NCBI GenBank assembly: GCA_021646405.1
Contig: SOER01000001.1
Location: 1 to 64,000, forward strand
Direction of reading: 5' to 3'
DNA length: 64,000 bases
Source of the DNA: Candidatus Loosdrechtia aerotolerans
GTDB lineage: Bacteria > Planctomycetota > Brocadiia > Brocadiales > Brocadiaceae
Below, piece by piece: positions 54,802 to 63,697 of this stretch (position 1 is the stretch's first letter; each line of letters begins with the position of its first letter). Position numbers and translations under genes: made by a program. The notes under the pieces are model-generated. The model had not been told where the DNA came from and did no database searches. It saw only the letters and a list, made by a program, of their open reading frames with translations.

Positions 54802-55992
54802 CTAACGATCAATCTCCCCTAAAACAATATCTAAACTCCCAATGGTAGCAACTACGTCCGGGAGCAACCTGCCCTCCACCATTTTCGGCAATGCTTCAAG
54901 GTTTACGAAAGAAGGTGGCCGTATCTTTAAGCGGTATGGCTTGCTGGAACCATCACTCACAATATAGAACCCTAATTCACCTTTCGGGGCCTCGATACTC
55001 GCATACACTTCACCTTTTGGCGGGCGGATACCTTGAATGATCAGTTTAAAATGGTGGATCATAGCCTCCATTTTTGTTTCCACATCTTCTTTTGGAGGCA
55101 AGGTAACCTTAGGTACGTGAGCGGTAATATCTCCTTTTGGAAGAATATCAATCGCCTGGTGAACAATATTGTTACTTTGACGCATCTCTTCAATACGTAC
55201 GGCATAACGATCGTACACATCCCCGTTCTTTCCTACGGGAACGGTAAAATGATACTTATTATAACTCGAGTAAGCCTCAGATTTTCTCATATCCCAGTTA
55301 ACCCCTGATCCCCGTAGACTTGGCCCACTGAGCCCGTAATCAATGGCATCTTCGGCAGAAATAACACCAACACCAACGGTACGTTTTTTCCATATCGGAT
55401 TATCTGTTAAGAGGGTCTCATATTCCCTGAGCCGTGAGGGAAATTCTGTAACAAACTTTCGGGTTTTTTCTAAAAAACCACCGGGTAAATCCTTTGCTAC
55501 ACCACCTACCCGTATAAATGATGTGTGCAGCCGGGCTCCGGAAACCAGCTCAAAAAGATCATAGATCGTTTCACGCTCTCTGAAACAATAAAAGAATACC
55601 GTCATGGCACCGATGTCCAATGCATGGGTTGCCAGCCACAATAAATGAGATGATATCCGTGTAAGCTCGCAGAGAAGTACACGAATGTGTTGGGCCCTTT
55701 CAGGAACATCAATACCAATTAATTTCTCAACAGCAAGGGCATACGCAAGGTTATTTGAAAAAGGGGCCACGTAGTCCAGCCGGTCTGTAAGGGGAATGCA
55801 TTGGTGATAGGTTCTGAATTCAGCGAGTTTTTCTACACCTCTGTGAAGAAATCCAATATGAGGAGTAGCTTTTACAATCTTTTCACCGTCAAGTTCCAAC
55901 AATAACCGAAGTACACCATGGGTACTTGGATGTTGAGGTCCCATATTGATGGTCATGAGATGTGTTGTATTTGTCGTCGAAGACTCCGTCAC
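54802..55992 (-). CDS. nuoD: NADH-quinone oxidoreductase subunit D
   Basis: 49-kDa-type subunit at the quinone site (396 residues). NMGPQHPSTHGVLRLLLELD carries the His near quinone; TPHIGFLHRGVEKLAE, RSGVNWDMRK-like LRGSGVNWDMRKSEAYSSYN and APKGELGFYIVSDGSSKPYR followed by LKIRPPSF are all standard. It starts with GTG at 55992, and the GTGA overlap with the nuoC stop shows translational coupling. C and D are separate genes here. Confidence 0.96.
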   Translation of the reverse strand: MTESSTTNTTHLMTINMGPQHPSTHGVLRLLLELDGEKIVKATPHIGFLHRGVEKLAEFRTYHQCIPLTDRLDYVAPFSNNLAYALAVEKLIGIDVPERAQHIRVLLCELTRISSHLLWLATHALDIGAMTVFFYCFRERETIYDLFELVSGARLHTSFIRVGGVAKDLPGGFLEKTRKFVTEFPSRLREYETLLTDNPIWKKRTVGVGVISAEDAIDYGLSGPSLRGSGVNWDMRKSEAYSSYNKYHFTVPVGKNGDVYDRYAVRIEEMRQSNNIVHQAIDILPKGDITAHVPKVTLPPKEDVETKMEAMIHHFKLIIQGIRPPKGEVYASIEAPKGELGFYIVSDGSSKPYRLKIRPPSFVNLEALPKMVEGRLLPDVVATIGSLDIVLGEIDR

Positions 55993-56489
55993 TCTTTGCT
56001 CCTTCGGTACGTATCGTAGAGTGTGGGAGGCTGCCTTTTATCAACAGGGTAGTCCTTTCTTAATGGATACCCTTCAAAATCCTCAGATGTAAGTATTTTT
56101 CTTAGATCGGGATGACCCTCAAATATAATGCCGAACATATCGTACGTCTCTCTCTCGTGCCAGTTGGCTGTCTTCCAGATATTTACTACCGTTGGTATAT
56201 AAGGCTCATGTGATGGGACTGGTACCTTGAGACGTACACGATGATTTTTATCTATCGAATAGAGATGATAAACTACCTCAAAAACACCATCCGTTTCAAT
56301 CCGATCAACACCACATAAATCCGATAAAAAGTTAAAATTGAGCTCTTTATCTTCTTTAAGAAATTTAGCAACTTCAGTAATATACCCTTTTTCTACAACA
56401 AGTGTTAATTCACTACGAAATATGCTGGAATCCACAATTGCTTTGGGAAATTTCGCTTTTATTACTGCCGCTATAGCCTCACTATCCAT
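55989..56489 (-). CDS. nuoC: NADH-quinone oxidoreductase subunit C
   Basis: 30-kDa-type scaffold subunit without cofactors (166 residues). The signature NWHERETYDMFGIIFEGHPD followed by LRKILTSEDFEGYPLRKDYP is complete. ATG at 56489; a 109-base gap separates it from nuoB. Confidence 0.96.
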   Translation of the reverse strand: MDSEAIAAVIKAKFPKAIVDSSIFRSELTLVVEKGYITEVAKFLKEDKELNFNFLSDLCGVDRIETDGVFEVVYHLYSIDKNHRVRLKVPVPSHEPYIPTVVNIWKTANWHERETYDMFGIIFEGHPDLRKILTSEDFEGYPLRKDYPVDKRQPPTLYDTYRRSKE

Positions 56490-56598
56490 AGTATTTCACC
56501 GTAAATCTTTTGCTTTAGAACACTATCCCGGATTGACGAAAACTTACGTCCCGTAAATTTTTACCAAATCTATATAGCAACTACTATAGATTGGTCAC

Positions 56599-57078
56599 TT
56601 ATGCCTTTTTTTCAAATGATCCCTTTTCAATCTTCTTTTGTATTTCCATAATAGCCTGTATTAGTGCCTCTGGCCTCGGCGGACATCCCGGCAGATACAC
56701 ATCTACCGGCATAATCTGATCTATACCCTGCACAACACTATATGTATTATATATACCTCCAGAGATCGCACATGCACCCATAGCAATAACCCATTTGGGT
56801 TCTGGCATTTGGTCATAAATTTTCCTTGCCACAGATGCCATCTTATATGTGAGCGTTCCTGCAACAATCATTAAGTCCGATTGTCTTGGCGAAAACCGAA
56901 AAACCTCTGCCCCAAACCGTGCCAAATCATAACGGGGAGCAACCACTGCCATCATTTCCAGGGCGCAACAGGCTAGCCCAAACGGCATAGGCCAGAGAGA
57001 AGATTTCCGGGCCCAATTTATCATCGTTTCTAATGTGGTAGTTAGAACATTATCACCCAGCCGGCTCTCTATTCCCAC
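56599..57078 (-). CDS. nuoB: NADH-quinone oxidoreductase subunit B
   Basis: Carries the terminal cluster N2 (159 residues with this start). The ligands are in [11 protein letters not shown], the [10 protein letters not shown] segment and [18 protein letters not shown] choose the GTG at 57076-57078, which gives (M)[16 protein letters not shown] like other NuoB proteins and overlaps the end of nuoA by ten bases; GAGAGGTGG precedes it. The in-frame ATG at 57099 would add seven residues without family support and has no ribosome-binding site. Confidence 0.95.
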   Translation of the reverse strand: MGIESRLGDNVLTTTLETMINWARKSSLWPMPFGLACCALEMMAVVAPRYDLARFGAEVFRFSPRQSDLMIVAGTLTYKMASVARKIYDQMPEPKWVIAMGACAISGGIYNTYSVVQGIDQIMPVDVYLPGCPPRPEALIQAIMEIQKKIEKGSFEKKA

Positions 57079-57422
57079 TCTAACCCACCTCTCTTCCATA
57101 TATAAAAATAGCAAATAAGAAAGATGCCTACAAAAATAAGAATTTCAATAAATCCAAATAGTTTTAATGACTGGAACGCCACGGCCCATGGGTAAAGAAA
57201 AACAACCTCAATATCAAAAATAACAAAAAGCATAGCAATAAGATAAAACTTTACCGAGAAACGCTCATGCGCTGAACCAACAGGATCAATACCACATTCA
57301 TACGGCGTAAGTTTCTCCGGTGTTGGTTTTTGCGTTCCTAAAAGCACGGAAAGCACTATATTTGTAATAGCAAACCCAAATGCCAGTATCAACAATATAA
57401 GTATAGGTAAATATTGCACCAT
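57069..57422 (-). CDS. nuoA: NADH-quinone oxidoreductase subunit A
   Basis: Three-helix membrane subunit (117 residues). [20 protein letters not shown] (quinone-site loop with the conserved Cys) and [20 protein letters not shown] are diagnostic. First gene of the operon. No ribosome-binding site precedes the ATG at 57422, and a consensus promoter ends only eight bases upstream, so the message is expected to be leaderless or nearly so. Confidence 0.96.
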   Translation of the reverse strand: MVQYLPILILLILAFGFAITNIVLSVLLGTQKPTPEKLTPYECGIDPVGSAHERFSVKFYLIAMLFVIFDIEVVFLYPWAVAFQSLKLFGFIEILIFVGIFLICYFYIWKRGGLEWE

Positions 57423-57430
57423 GAGGCGTA

Positions 57431-57458
57431 ATTATAGAATTTTTTATAAAAAAGTCAA
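57431..57458 (-). promoter_or_regulatory. Consensus sigma-70-type promoter of the nuo operon
   Basis: TTGACT (57453-57458), a 16-base spacer and TATAAT (57431-57436) on the minus strand. Only eight bases (TACGCCTC) separate the -10 box from the nuoA ATG, so transcription would begin within one to two bases of the start codon. Confidence 0.7.
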
Positions 57459-57733
57459 AGATATTTACTCTACTCTATTACTAAAAATTAAAAAACTCCT
57501 ATCTTACTACACGTTATTTCAATGGAGAAAAGAAAAAGTTATTTGATTGTAGCTTTTATACTGTTCTTATTTTATGAAATAACGATAAGCGAAGCAAGTA
57601 TAATGTCATATTAAATTTAAGATAAACAAGATATTCACGAATATGCACTTACATAAGATACACTCTTAAAAGTACTTCTTTAGATAGCGTTAAAAATGGT
57701 TGTATATAGCGGATTTCAATCTGAAGATATTGT
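57459..57733. other. Spacer between the Xer-type gene and the nuo promoter
   Basis: AT-rich sequence of about 275 bases with no coding frame, hairpin with T run or other element that I recognise. Any regulators of the nuo operon would have to bind here. Confidence 0.5.
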
Positions 57734-58642
57734 TTATCCGCGCGGATGAAATTGCTGATGTATGCTTTTGAGATGATGTTTGCTAACGTGGGTATAAATT
57801 TGTGTGGTCGAGATGTTAACATGCCCTAACATCTCTTGAACAGAACGCATATCAGCGCCATTTTCCAGCATATGTGTAGCAAAGGAATGTCTAAGTTTAT
57901 GAGGAGAAACATGATCATGAATCCCGGCCCGGGAAGCATACGTTTTTACTATACCCCAGATATTTTCCCTCCGAAGCTGTTTTCCTGATTTAGAAAGAAA
58001 TAAATAGATACTATCCTGACTATTTTTTATCTTCGGCCTTGCCGCTGTTACATAATTTTCAACCGCCTCGATTGCCTTTGCTCCAAGGGGAATGATACGT
58101 TCTTTCGACCCTTTCCCCCTGCACTTAACATATCCATATTCAGTATTAATCCAACTCATCTGAATACCGGATACCTCTGAAACCCTGGCGCCTGTTGCAT
58201 ATAACAACTCAAGGATAGCCTTATTTCTTATCCCTAATTTCGTCTTTTTACCAGGAATTGAAAGTAACATATCAATTTTATGAGGAGGGATAACTTCAGG
58301 CAGCTTTTTCCATAGTTTTGGCGAGTCTATTAAATTGAGTGGATTCTTCTGTAATTTCCCCTCTGAAAGCAAAAACTTGTATAACATACGAATTGAAACA
58401 ATCGCACGGGTAATAGAATTAATAGAAAGCCCCCGTTGCTTCTCAGAAATAATAAAACTGGTAATTATATCAGGACGAACGCACTGGAAATCCGGTATTC
58501 CTTTAGAACACAGAAATGCTGTAAAGACATGCAGATCACGCTGGTAACTCAGAACGGTATTTTTGGATAGACCACATTCAACTATAATATAGTTGATAAA
58601 TGATTCAATAAGTTCCTTCAAGGAATCCACCAGAAATACCAT
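57734..58642 (-). CDS. Tyrosine recombinase of the XerC/XerD type
   Basis: The 302-residue protein has the SAM-like amino domain (SFINYIIVECGLSKNTVLSY then QRDLHVFTAFL) and a catalytic domain with all residues of the family: Arg in ELLYATGARVSEVSGIQ, Lys in KCRGKGSKERIIPLG, His-x-x-Arg in VSPHKLRHSFATHML, His in MLGHVNISTTQ and the nucleophilic Tyr in QIYTHVSKHH. Size and motifs fit the chromosome-dimer-resolution XerD/XerC pair; no dif-like site or neighbouring integron features are evident. Which of the two it is cannot be decided here. It has a clear promoter and a leader of about 67 bases. Confidence 0.88.
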   Translation of the reverse strand: MVFLVDSLKELIESFINYIIVECGLSKNTVLSYQRDLHVFTAFLCSKGIPDFQCVRPDIITSFIISEKQRGLSINSITRAIVSIRMLYKFLLSEGKLQKNPLNLIDSPKLWKKLPEVIPPHKIDMLLSIPGKKTKLGIRNKAILELLYATGARVSEVSGIQMSWINTEYGYVKCRGKGSKERIIPLGAKAIEAVENYVTAARPKIKNSQDSIYLFLSKSGKQLRRENIWGIVKTYASRAGIHDHVSPHKLRHSFATHMLENGADMRSVQEMLGHVNISTTQIYTHVSKHHLKSIHQQFHPRG

Positions 58643-58715
58643 TCTCCAACAAAGTGATTTTTCTCTCTCTTATGATACTACCCACGATACCATACTTTCA
58701 AATAAACTCTGTGGC

Positions 58716-58744
58716 ATTTTAGTATGACAAAAAAAATTTGTCAA
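58716..58744 (-). promoter_or_regulatory. Consensus sigma-70-type promoter of the Xer-type gene
   Basis: TTGACA (58739-58744), a 17-base spacer and TAAAAT (58716-58721) on the minus strand. Transcription start expected near 58709. Confidence 0.7.
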
Positions 58745-58895
58745 GGGGAAATACAGTATCTTATACCCTTACCAACTTTCCTGAAAAGAGCCCGCGAACC
58801 GTATCCCGATTCTGGGGTTTATAGATTCATAATTTCAGGTTTCATCTCTCCTCTATCAGTCGGAAGTGATACGAATTCTCAAATTCGATATGCTT

Positions 58896-59330
58896 TTAAC
58901 GAATACCGGTATCAATGTAAACCTCCAGGTGTGTTTTCTTACCTTCAGTAACCGTTACAAGCGCTGGTAAGTTTTTGGTAAATTCGATACCGGAAAGGGA
59001 AGTCGTCTCAATACAGTAGGTGCCAGGAGGAAGTGCGATGCTGTATATCCCCTGATCATCTGTTATAACAGAGCCGACTTGCTGTCCATCTGGTGTTGAT
59101 ATTACCAGTCTTATTCCAGGGGCAGGTTTCGAATCGGGAGGCATATCCTTACTCTTCACAGGAAATATTGGACCTCTCATTACCTTCCCGGTAAGTATTC
59201 CTTTTTCCGATGATTTCATTGCTTCTGATGTTTCAACAGCAACGTTGTGATGAAGAGTACAATTAGCTAAAGTACTCGTAACTAAAACCACAAACAGTAT
59301 AGGTAAGCGACAGACCATGCCGGTTCTCAT
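58896..59330 (-). CDS. Secreted protein with carboxypeptidase-regulatory-like (Ig-type) domain
   Basis: The 144-residue protein has a hydrophobic export signal (CRLPILFVVLVTSTLANC); the Cys after LAN might be lipidated, although Asn at the -1 position is not typical. The mature part holds one beta-sandwich domain of the CarboxypepD_reg type: GILTGKVMRGP, PAPGIRLVISTPDGQQVGSV, TDDQGIYSIALPPGTYCIET and LVTVTEGKKTHLEVYID. Such domains are structural or binding modules on the cell surface. It is co-directional with, and about 100 bases downstream of, a larger secreted protein, but a terminator lies between them. Confidence 0.75.
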   Translation of the reverse strand: MRTGMVCRLPILFVVLVTSTLANCTLHHNVAVETSEAMKSSEKGILTGKVMRGPIFPVKSKDMPPDSKPAPGIRLVISTPDGQQVGSVITDDQGIYSIALPPGTYCIETTSLSGIEFTKNLPALVTVTEGKKTHLEVYIDTGIR

Positions 59331-59368
59331 ATAATATTCCGTTTTTCTCTTCGAAAGGAACCCTCTCT

Positions 59369-59400
59369 AAAAAAGAGAGGTTTCATTGCAGCAACCTCTC
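59369..59400 (-). terminator. Rho-independent terminator with a competing second hairpin
   Basis: On the minus strand GAGAGGTT (59393-59400) pairs with AACCTCTC (59375-59382) around ten bases and is followed by a T6 run (59369-59374). It follows the 548-residue secreted protein gene. The same CCTCTCT can instead pair with AGAGAGG at 59362-59368, which would break the terminator stem. Confidence 0.8.
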
Positions 59401-59431
59401 GGGTCAATAGTATAAACAGATTTATCGTAAT

Positions 59432-61078
59432 TCATTCATTCCGAAATCCGATACGGCCAATTCGTGATCCCCATGTATCAGGGGTATCGATTTTCTCATT
59501 CACAATCCAGGCATGCCTGTTCTTGCCATTATCTGAAGAGATTGCCAACGGGTCGAGTGATACGGCTGAGTAATCTCCCCACCGCTGAACGCCAAGGATT
59601 GCACCTGTATTTCCCGTTAGAGCCATTGTACTGGTAAATAATACTGACCCGCGCGGAATTACTCCCAGAGGATCGGACGCCTGCCGGCCCGAGAAGCGTA
59701 TTCGTGCATTATGCCTCAGATTGACATTAGAATTGCGAACATCGGTTGTTGACCACGTAACAAAAACTTCACCTAATTCGTTTGCCGCAATTGAAGCGTT
59801 AAAATCGTATGAGGTTCTGCTCTCGGAAAAAAATCCCTGTTGCTTAATTGTGTTGGCCCCGGGATCTTCTGTATCAATTTCATAAAACTTTGGTCTTGCG
59901 AAACGGTTAAAGTTTATTGTATGGACATTCCAAAGCGAATCGCCAATCTGTGTACTTGCGTTAACAAATCTTCTATCAGACGTATCAAGTTTTTGAAACG
60001 TATCGAGCTGAAGTGCATCCGGTGGTATAGCATAATCCGGCACGTTAATCTGAGACTGGAGCACTAAGGTCGCTTCAAATGCACTACTAAGGTTCTCACC
60101 TCTGTAGAGCGTTAGATGAGTGAAGTTCGAGGCAGCGACCAGGTAGGCGTCTTTATTTTGATCCAATACAATTGGCGGTGCCAGCGTACCATCCAGATTG
60201 GCAAAGATAGGTGCTGAAAAGTCCAGGCCATTGTACACACGTGCCTTAGCTACAGGCATCATTGCAGCACCCTTAAAATCCCCCGACGGCGCATCAAAAA
60301 TATTCCCTGTAATAATTAATGCATCCTGGTTCATTCCGAGCTGAGGAAAATCCCACCAATCGCCCTCATCAAAAGGACCATTAAAAAAACTTATAAAATA
60401 AACGAAGTAATCACCTGTTGGGTCTGGGGTCTGGGTTATAGCGAGGAAGAAACGCTGAACAACATCTGTTGGTGATTCGCTCATCCTTGTCGCCACAATG
60501 ACCCACCGATTCCATGTTTGATCGAACACTACGCGCGGGTCGAAAACAGGGTCTGTAGTTCCAAAAAGTGCCCCCAGCGAAAAACGAGAGAGCTGTACAC
60601 CCCTTCTGTCGAAAACAACGGCTTGTGCATTTACAACTTCAACAAAATGCAAAGGTCCAACGGCTCCATGCGTATCGGGAGGAAAAACCCCCGATGCTTT
60701 CTGATTAATACCATCAAAATTTATCCCCTTCAACTTCGGGGGTGCCTGGGGCTCAGGAGGAACCTGCGGTTCCAATTCAGGGGAGGGAGCTTCATCTGCT
60801 CTCTGCCCGGCAGCAGCCTTCTCCGCTGCATATTCTGAAGGATCCATAGTAGGCATAAACGGAATCATAACACCTTCAGCAGGTAATGGGGCAAGGGCAA
60901 TTTCTCCCTGGATTATCTCCTCCTGTGTTCGCTTTTTTGCCGGTCCTACCTCTATTATCGTTGCCGGCTTAATAAATTTTTCCCGTGCTTCTTCCGGAGA
61001 AACTCCGTCCCCATAAGCGGAAAAACACGCAAAGACAAAAACTCCAGAAAACAATAAACTCGCTGCATATTGTTTCAT
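59432..61078 (-). CDS. Large secreted protein of unknown function (propeller-like)
   Basis: The 548-residue protein has a signal peptide (MKQYAASLLFSGVFVFACFS, cleavage near AYG), a variable linker rich in proline and glutamate (ELEPQVPPEPQAPPKLKG, about residues 99-116) and a repetitive beta-rich body. The beginning of the body, SGVFPPDTHGAVGPLHFVEV then VNAQAVVFDRRG, is a pattern I know from secreted proteins of Planctomycetes and Myxobacteria. WDFPQLGMNQDALIITGN and EVFVTWSTTDVRNSNVNLRH recall beta-propeller proteins. No catalytic residues can be named. AGGGAGG lies just before the ATG. A MITE-like element begins 36 bases upstream of the start. Confidence 0.75.
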   Translation of the reverse strand: MKQYAASLLFSGVFVFACFSAYGDGVSPEEAREKFIKPATIIEVGPAKKRTQEEIIQGEIALAPLPAEGVMIPFMPTMDPSEYAAEKAAAGQRADEAPSPELEPQVPPEPQAPPKLKGINFDGINQKASGVFPPDTHGAVGPLHFVEVVNAQAVVFDRRGVQLSRFSLGALFGTTDPVFDPRVVFDQTWNRWVIVATRMSESPTDVVQRFFLAITQTPDPTGDYFVYFISFFNGPFDEGDWWDFPQLGMNQDALIITGNIFDAPSGDFKGAAMMPVAKARVYNGLDFSAPIFANLDGTLAPPIVLDQNKDAYLVAASNFTHLTLYRGENLSSAFEATLVLQSQINVPDYAIPPDALQLDTFQKLDTSDRRFVNASTQIGDSLWNVHTINFNRFARPKFYEIDTEDPGANTIKQQGFFSESRTSYDFNASIAANELGEVFVTWSTTDVRNSNVNLRHNARIRFSGRQASDPLGVIPRGSVLFTSTMALTGNTGAILGVQRWGDYSAVSLDPLAISSDNGKNRHAWIVNEKIDTPDTWGSRIGRIGFRNE

Positions 61079-61113
61079 AAATTTATCCTCCCTCTGCTAA
61101 GTTGTGGGTGTGG

Positions 61114-61247
61114 TATATCCGACATTCAAGAGGTCCAATTTTTAAGTTATTGTTATTTAATGGCTTAATTAATTGAGCAATAAAACATCAGTTTCATAAA
61201 CCTTTGAAATTACAAGAGATATAAAAACCTCTTGAATGTCGGATATA
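61114..61247. mobile_element. 134-bp MITE-like element with 21-bp terminal inverted repeats and TA ends
   Basis: The left end reads T plus ATATCCGACATTCAAGAGGT (61114-61134) and its exact complement is at 61227-61247. Both ends carry TA outside TATCC/GGATA, consistent with insertion into and duplication of a TA dinucleotide, as in IS630/Tc1-mariner elements. The inside (61135-61226) is AT-rich and non-coding. A related single end lies at 17292-17318. An IS630-type remnant starts the window, but I cannot show that it is the parent. The element lies in the upstream region of the secreted-protein gene at 59432-61078. Confidence 0.8.
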
Positions 61248-61816
61248 TTGTTATTTCAATCCTGAGAAAATCTTATCTGTTAAGCCCTAAAAACAGGCAA
61301 ACTATATCAGCGCGCAAAGAAAATGGTACTGCTCTAGAAGGGTCATCTATGCATATTTCAAAGGAGGCAGTGGAACAAGCGTTATTTTTGAAGAGATGTT
61401 CAAGAATCGTATGCTCTTAACTACACAGATGCACAACTGATTGATATTGCTTATTCATACGGTTATCATATCTACCGAATAAAGAAAAAAATGTACCATT
61501 ATTTACCTCTTTCATAATTTTAGATTTTACATATATTTATGCCCTTATTCAGGACGAAACGATTGAATATATGCATAAAAACCTACAAATTGTATTTGAT
61601 AATACGTATTTCCATATATGTTGTATGGAAAGACTCTAAATCGATACCTGTACAAATAATGGAAGTATGTATTGTTTTTCCCTGAAAATGAAAGAATTAT
61701 TCCAGAAAAGCAGTGAAAAGTGCCGGGAATAAGCGTGTTATGAGACAGGAGTGTGCCGATACATACCTGTGCCATTGTCACACTATAAAAAAGAGGGTTT
61801 ATAAGAATTTAGGCAA
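61248..61816. other. 569-base stretch without a recognisable gene
   Basis: Between the MITE-like element and the end of the ABC transporter gene. AT-rich, with many stops in all frames. A short frame near 61350-61420 (MHISKEAVEQALFLKRCSRI) looks protein-like for about 20 codons but breaks off; I cannot assign it. No terminator, RNA or repeat stands out. Confidence 0.5.
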
Positions 61817-63619
61817 TTACGTACGGCCTATCAATTCCTCTCTCTTATATATCTTATACAACTGGCTATAAAGACCTCTTAACTGCAAGAGTTCTTCGTG
61901 AGTTCCCTCCTCTATCTTTTCACCCTTGTTTATCACAATAATCTTATCACAATGGAGGATGGTGGATAATCGATGGGCAATAATAATGGATGTTCGGTTT
62001 TGGGTTATTTTTTGGATGGCGTTTTGAATCAAAATCTCGGAGATTGGGTCCATACTGGAGGTTGCTTCATCAAGAATTAACACCTGTGGATCGTAAATGA
62101 TAATTCGGGAAAGAGAAATAAACTGGCGCTCACCAGCAGAAAGGTTTGCTCCCCGCTCAGTAATTTCCGTATCCAACCCCTTCGGCATACGTTGTATAAA
62201 AGGCATAAGCCCCAATGAATCAATCGTCTCCAATACCTCTGAATCAGATATGGGTCTAAATAACGTAATATTATCTCTCAATGTACCTGCAAAGAGAAAT
62301 ACGTCCTGACTCACCAGTCCAATGATGTACCGTAATCCAATCTTTTCTATCTTTTGTATGTCGATTCCGTCTAACCAAATAGTACCCTTTTGGATTTCAT
62401 AAAGTCGTGTCAGTACATTTACGATCGAACTCTTTCCGCTACCAGTTACACCTACAAGAGCAACAGATTGACCAGATTCTATCTCAAAGGTAATATCCTT
62501 CAGTATATAATTACAACCATTGTAGCTAAACCAGACATGTTCGAATTTTATTGCCCCTTTGAAATCTCTCCTCGGAACTTCTCTTGCGAAAGTAGAAATA
62601 ATATAATCAACTTCTGCAGGTTCTCCCATAAGGGTAAAAATACGCTCTAGTGATGCCATAGCACCCTGAAATATGTTGTACTTTTCCACAATATCCCTGA
62701 TAGGTTCAAATAAATAATGAATGTATGCCAGAAAGGTAACCAATATTCCCAGGGTAAGAAAACCCTGCATGTACCGCAATGCGCCATACCACAGAATGAG
62801 GCCTACCGTGAATGCATTCACGATAGTTATTGCCGGCTGGAACACAGCAAAATAACAGATATACTTTACCTGTTCTTTTAAATAATAATCGTTAATTTCG
62901 TCAAATTTATCATAGTTCTTTTTTTCCCGGTTGAAAAGCTGAATAACCTTCATCCCGGTAATATTCTCATTGAGATAGGCATTAATACGCGCCAGTTTAC
63001 GCCGTATCTCTCGAAATGACTTCTTCATCCGGTTTCCAAATAAAATGGCAATCACGACAATAACAGGAAAAAAGGAGAGTGTAATAATTCCAAGAGTTGG
63101 GTTTAACATGAACATGGCAATGAAAATACCAATAATAATGCAGATATCTGCGATTACTACAATGACACCTGCAGAGAAGAGTTCACCGACAGCTGAAATA
63201 TCATTTGTTAAACGGGTAACGATTCGCCCAACGGGGGTTTTATCGAAGAAGGAATTGGGAAGCGACTGAACATGATGAAAAAGATCCATACGCATGTGGA
63301 GCATAACCTTCTGTCCTATGGCCTGGATATTATAGCTTTGCACTAATATAAGGAATAACCGGAGTGTTTCTATCCCAAACAAGGCAAATGCGACCTTATA
63401 GAGTATAACCCTGTTCCCCTTGCTTATACCCTGATCAATAGCATACCCGAAAAGATAGGGCCCCAGCAGAAACAGAACAGTAGTGATCATTACCATAAGG
63501 ACAGACAGGATAGCGGATATTTTATAGCGCAGGATATAAGACATAAATTGTCCCATAACCGTCCTGCCCGATAATTTACCTGCTAAAACATCTTCAGCAA
63601 AAAATTCTTCTCTTTCCAT
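61817..63619 (-). CDS. ABC exporter half-transporter with canonical ATPase site (MdlB/MsbA-like)
   Basis: The 600-residue protein fuses a six-helix type 1 exporter membrane domain (about residues 30-330, including DQGISKGNRVILYKVAFALF) to an ATPase. ATPase motifs: Walker A VGVTGSGKSSIVNVLTRLYE, Q-loop GLVSQDVFLFAGTLRDNI, signature LSAGERQFISLSR (in place of LSGGQ), Walker B with catalytic Glu VLILDEATSSMD, and the switch His IAHRLSTIL. LSAGERQ-type signatures are usual for one half of heterodimeric exporters of the MdlAB/TM287-288 kind. Substrate likely a lipid or a toxic amphiphile. The partner is encoded 78 bases upstream on the same strand. Confidence 0.9.
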   Translation of the reverse strand: MEREEFFAEDVLAGKLSGRTVMGQFMSYILRYKISAILSVLMVMITTVLFLLGPYLFGYAIDQGISKGNRVILYKVAFALFGIETLRLFLILVQSYNIQAIGQKVMLHMRMDLFHHVQSLPNSFFDKTPVGRIVTRLTNDISAVGELFSAGVIVVIADICIIIGIFIAMFMLNPTLGIITLSFFPVIVVIAILFGNRMKKSFREIRRKLARINAYLNENITGMKVIQLFNREKKNYDKFDEINDYYLKEQVKYICYFAVFQPAITIVNAFTVGLILWYGALRYMQGFLTLGILVTFLAYIHYLFEPIRDIVEKYNIFQGAMASLERIFTLMGEPAEVDYIISTFAREVPRRDFKGAIKFEHVWFSYNGCNYILKDITFEIESGQSVALVGVTGSGKSSIVNVLTRLYEIQKGTIWLDGIDIQKIEKIGLRYIIGLVSQDVFLFAGTLRDNITLFRPISDSEVLETIDSLGLMPFIQRMPKGLDTEITERGANLSAGERQFISLSRIIIYDPQVLILDEATSSMDPISEILIQNAIQKITQNRTSIIIAHRLSTILHCDKIIVINKGEKIEEGTHEELLQLRGLYSQLYKIYKREELIGRT

Positions 63620-63697
63620 AAATTTTTATATTTTTTCACCACATAATGGATTGATTCTTTTCCATCTATCCTTTTTCGTTTTCACGGTAAATTTCAA

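Noticed and set aside
57099-57114. ATG or TTG starts for nuoB upstream of 57078
   Set aside because: Extra residues do not match other NuoB proteins, and the GTG at 57078 gives the conserved beginning next to a better ribosome-binding site.
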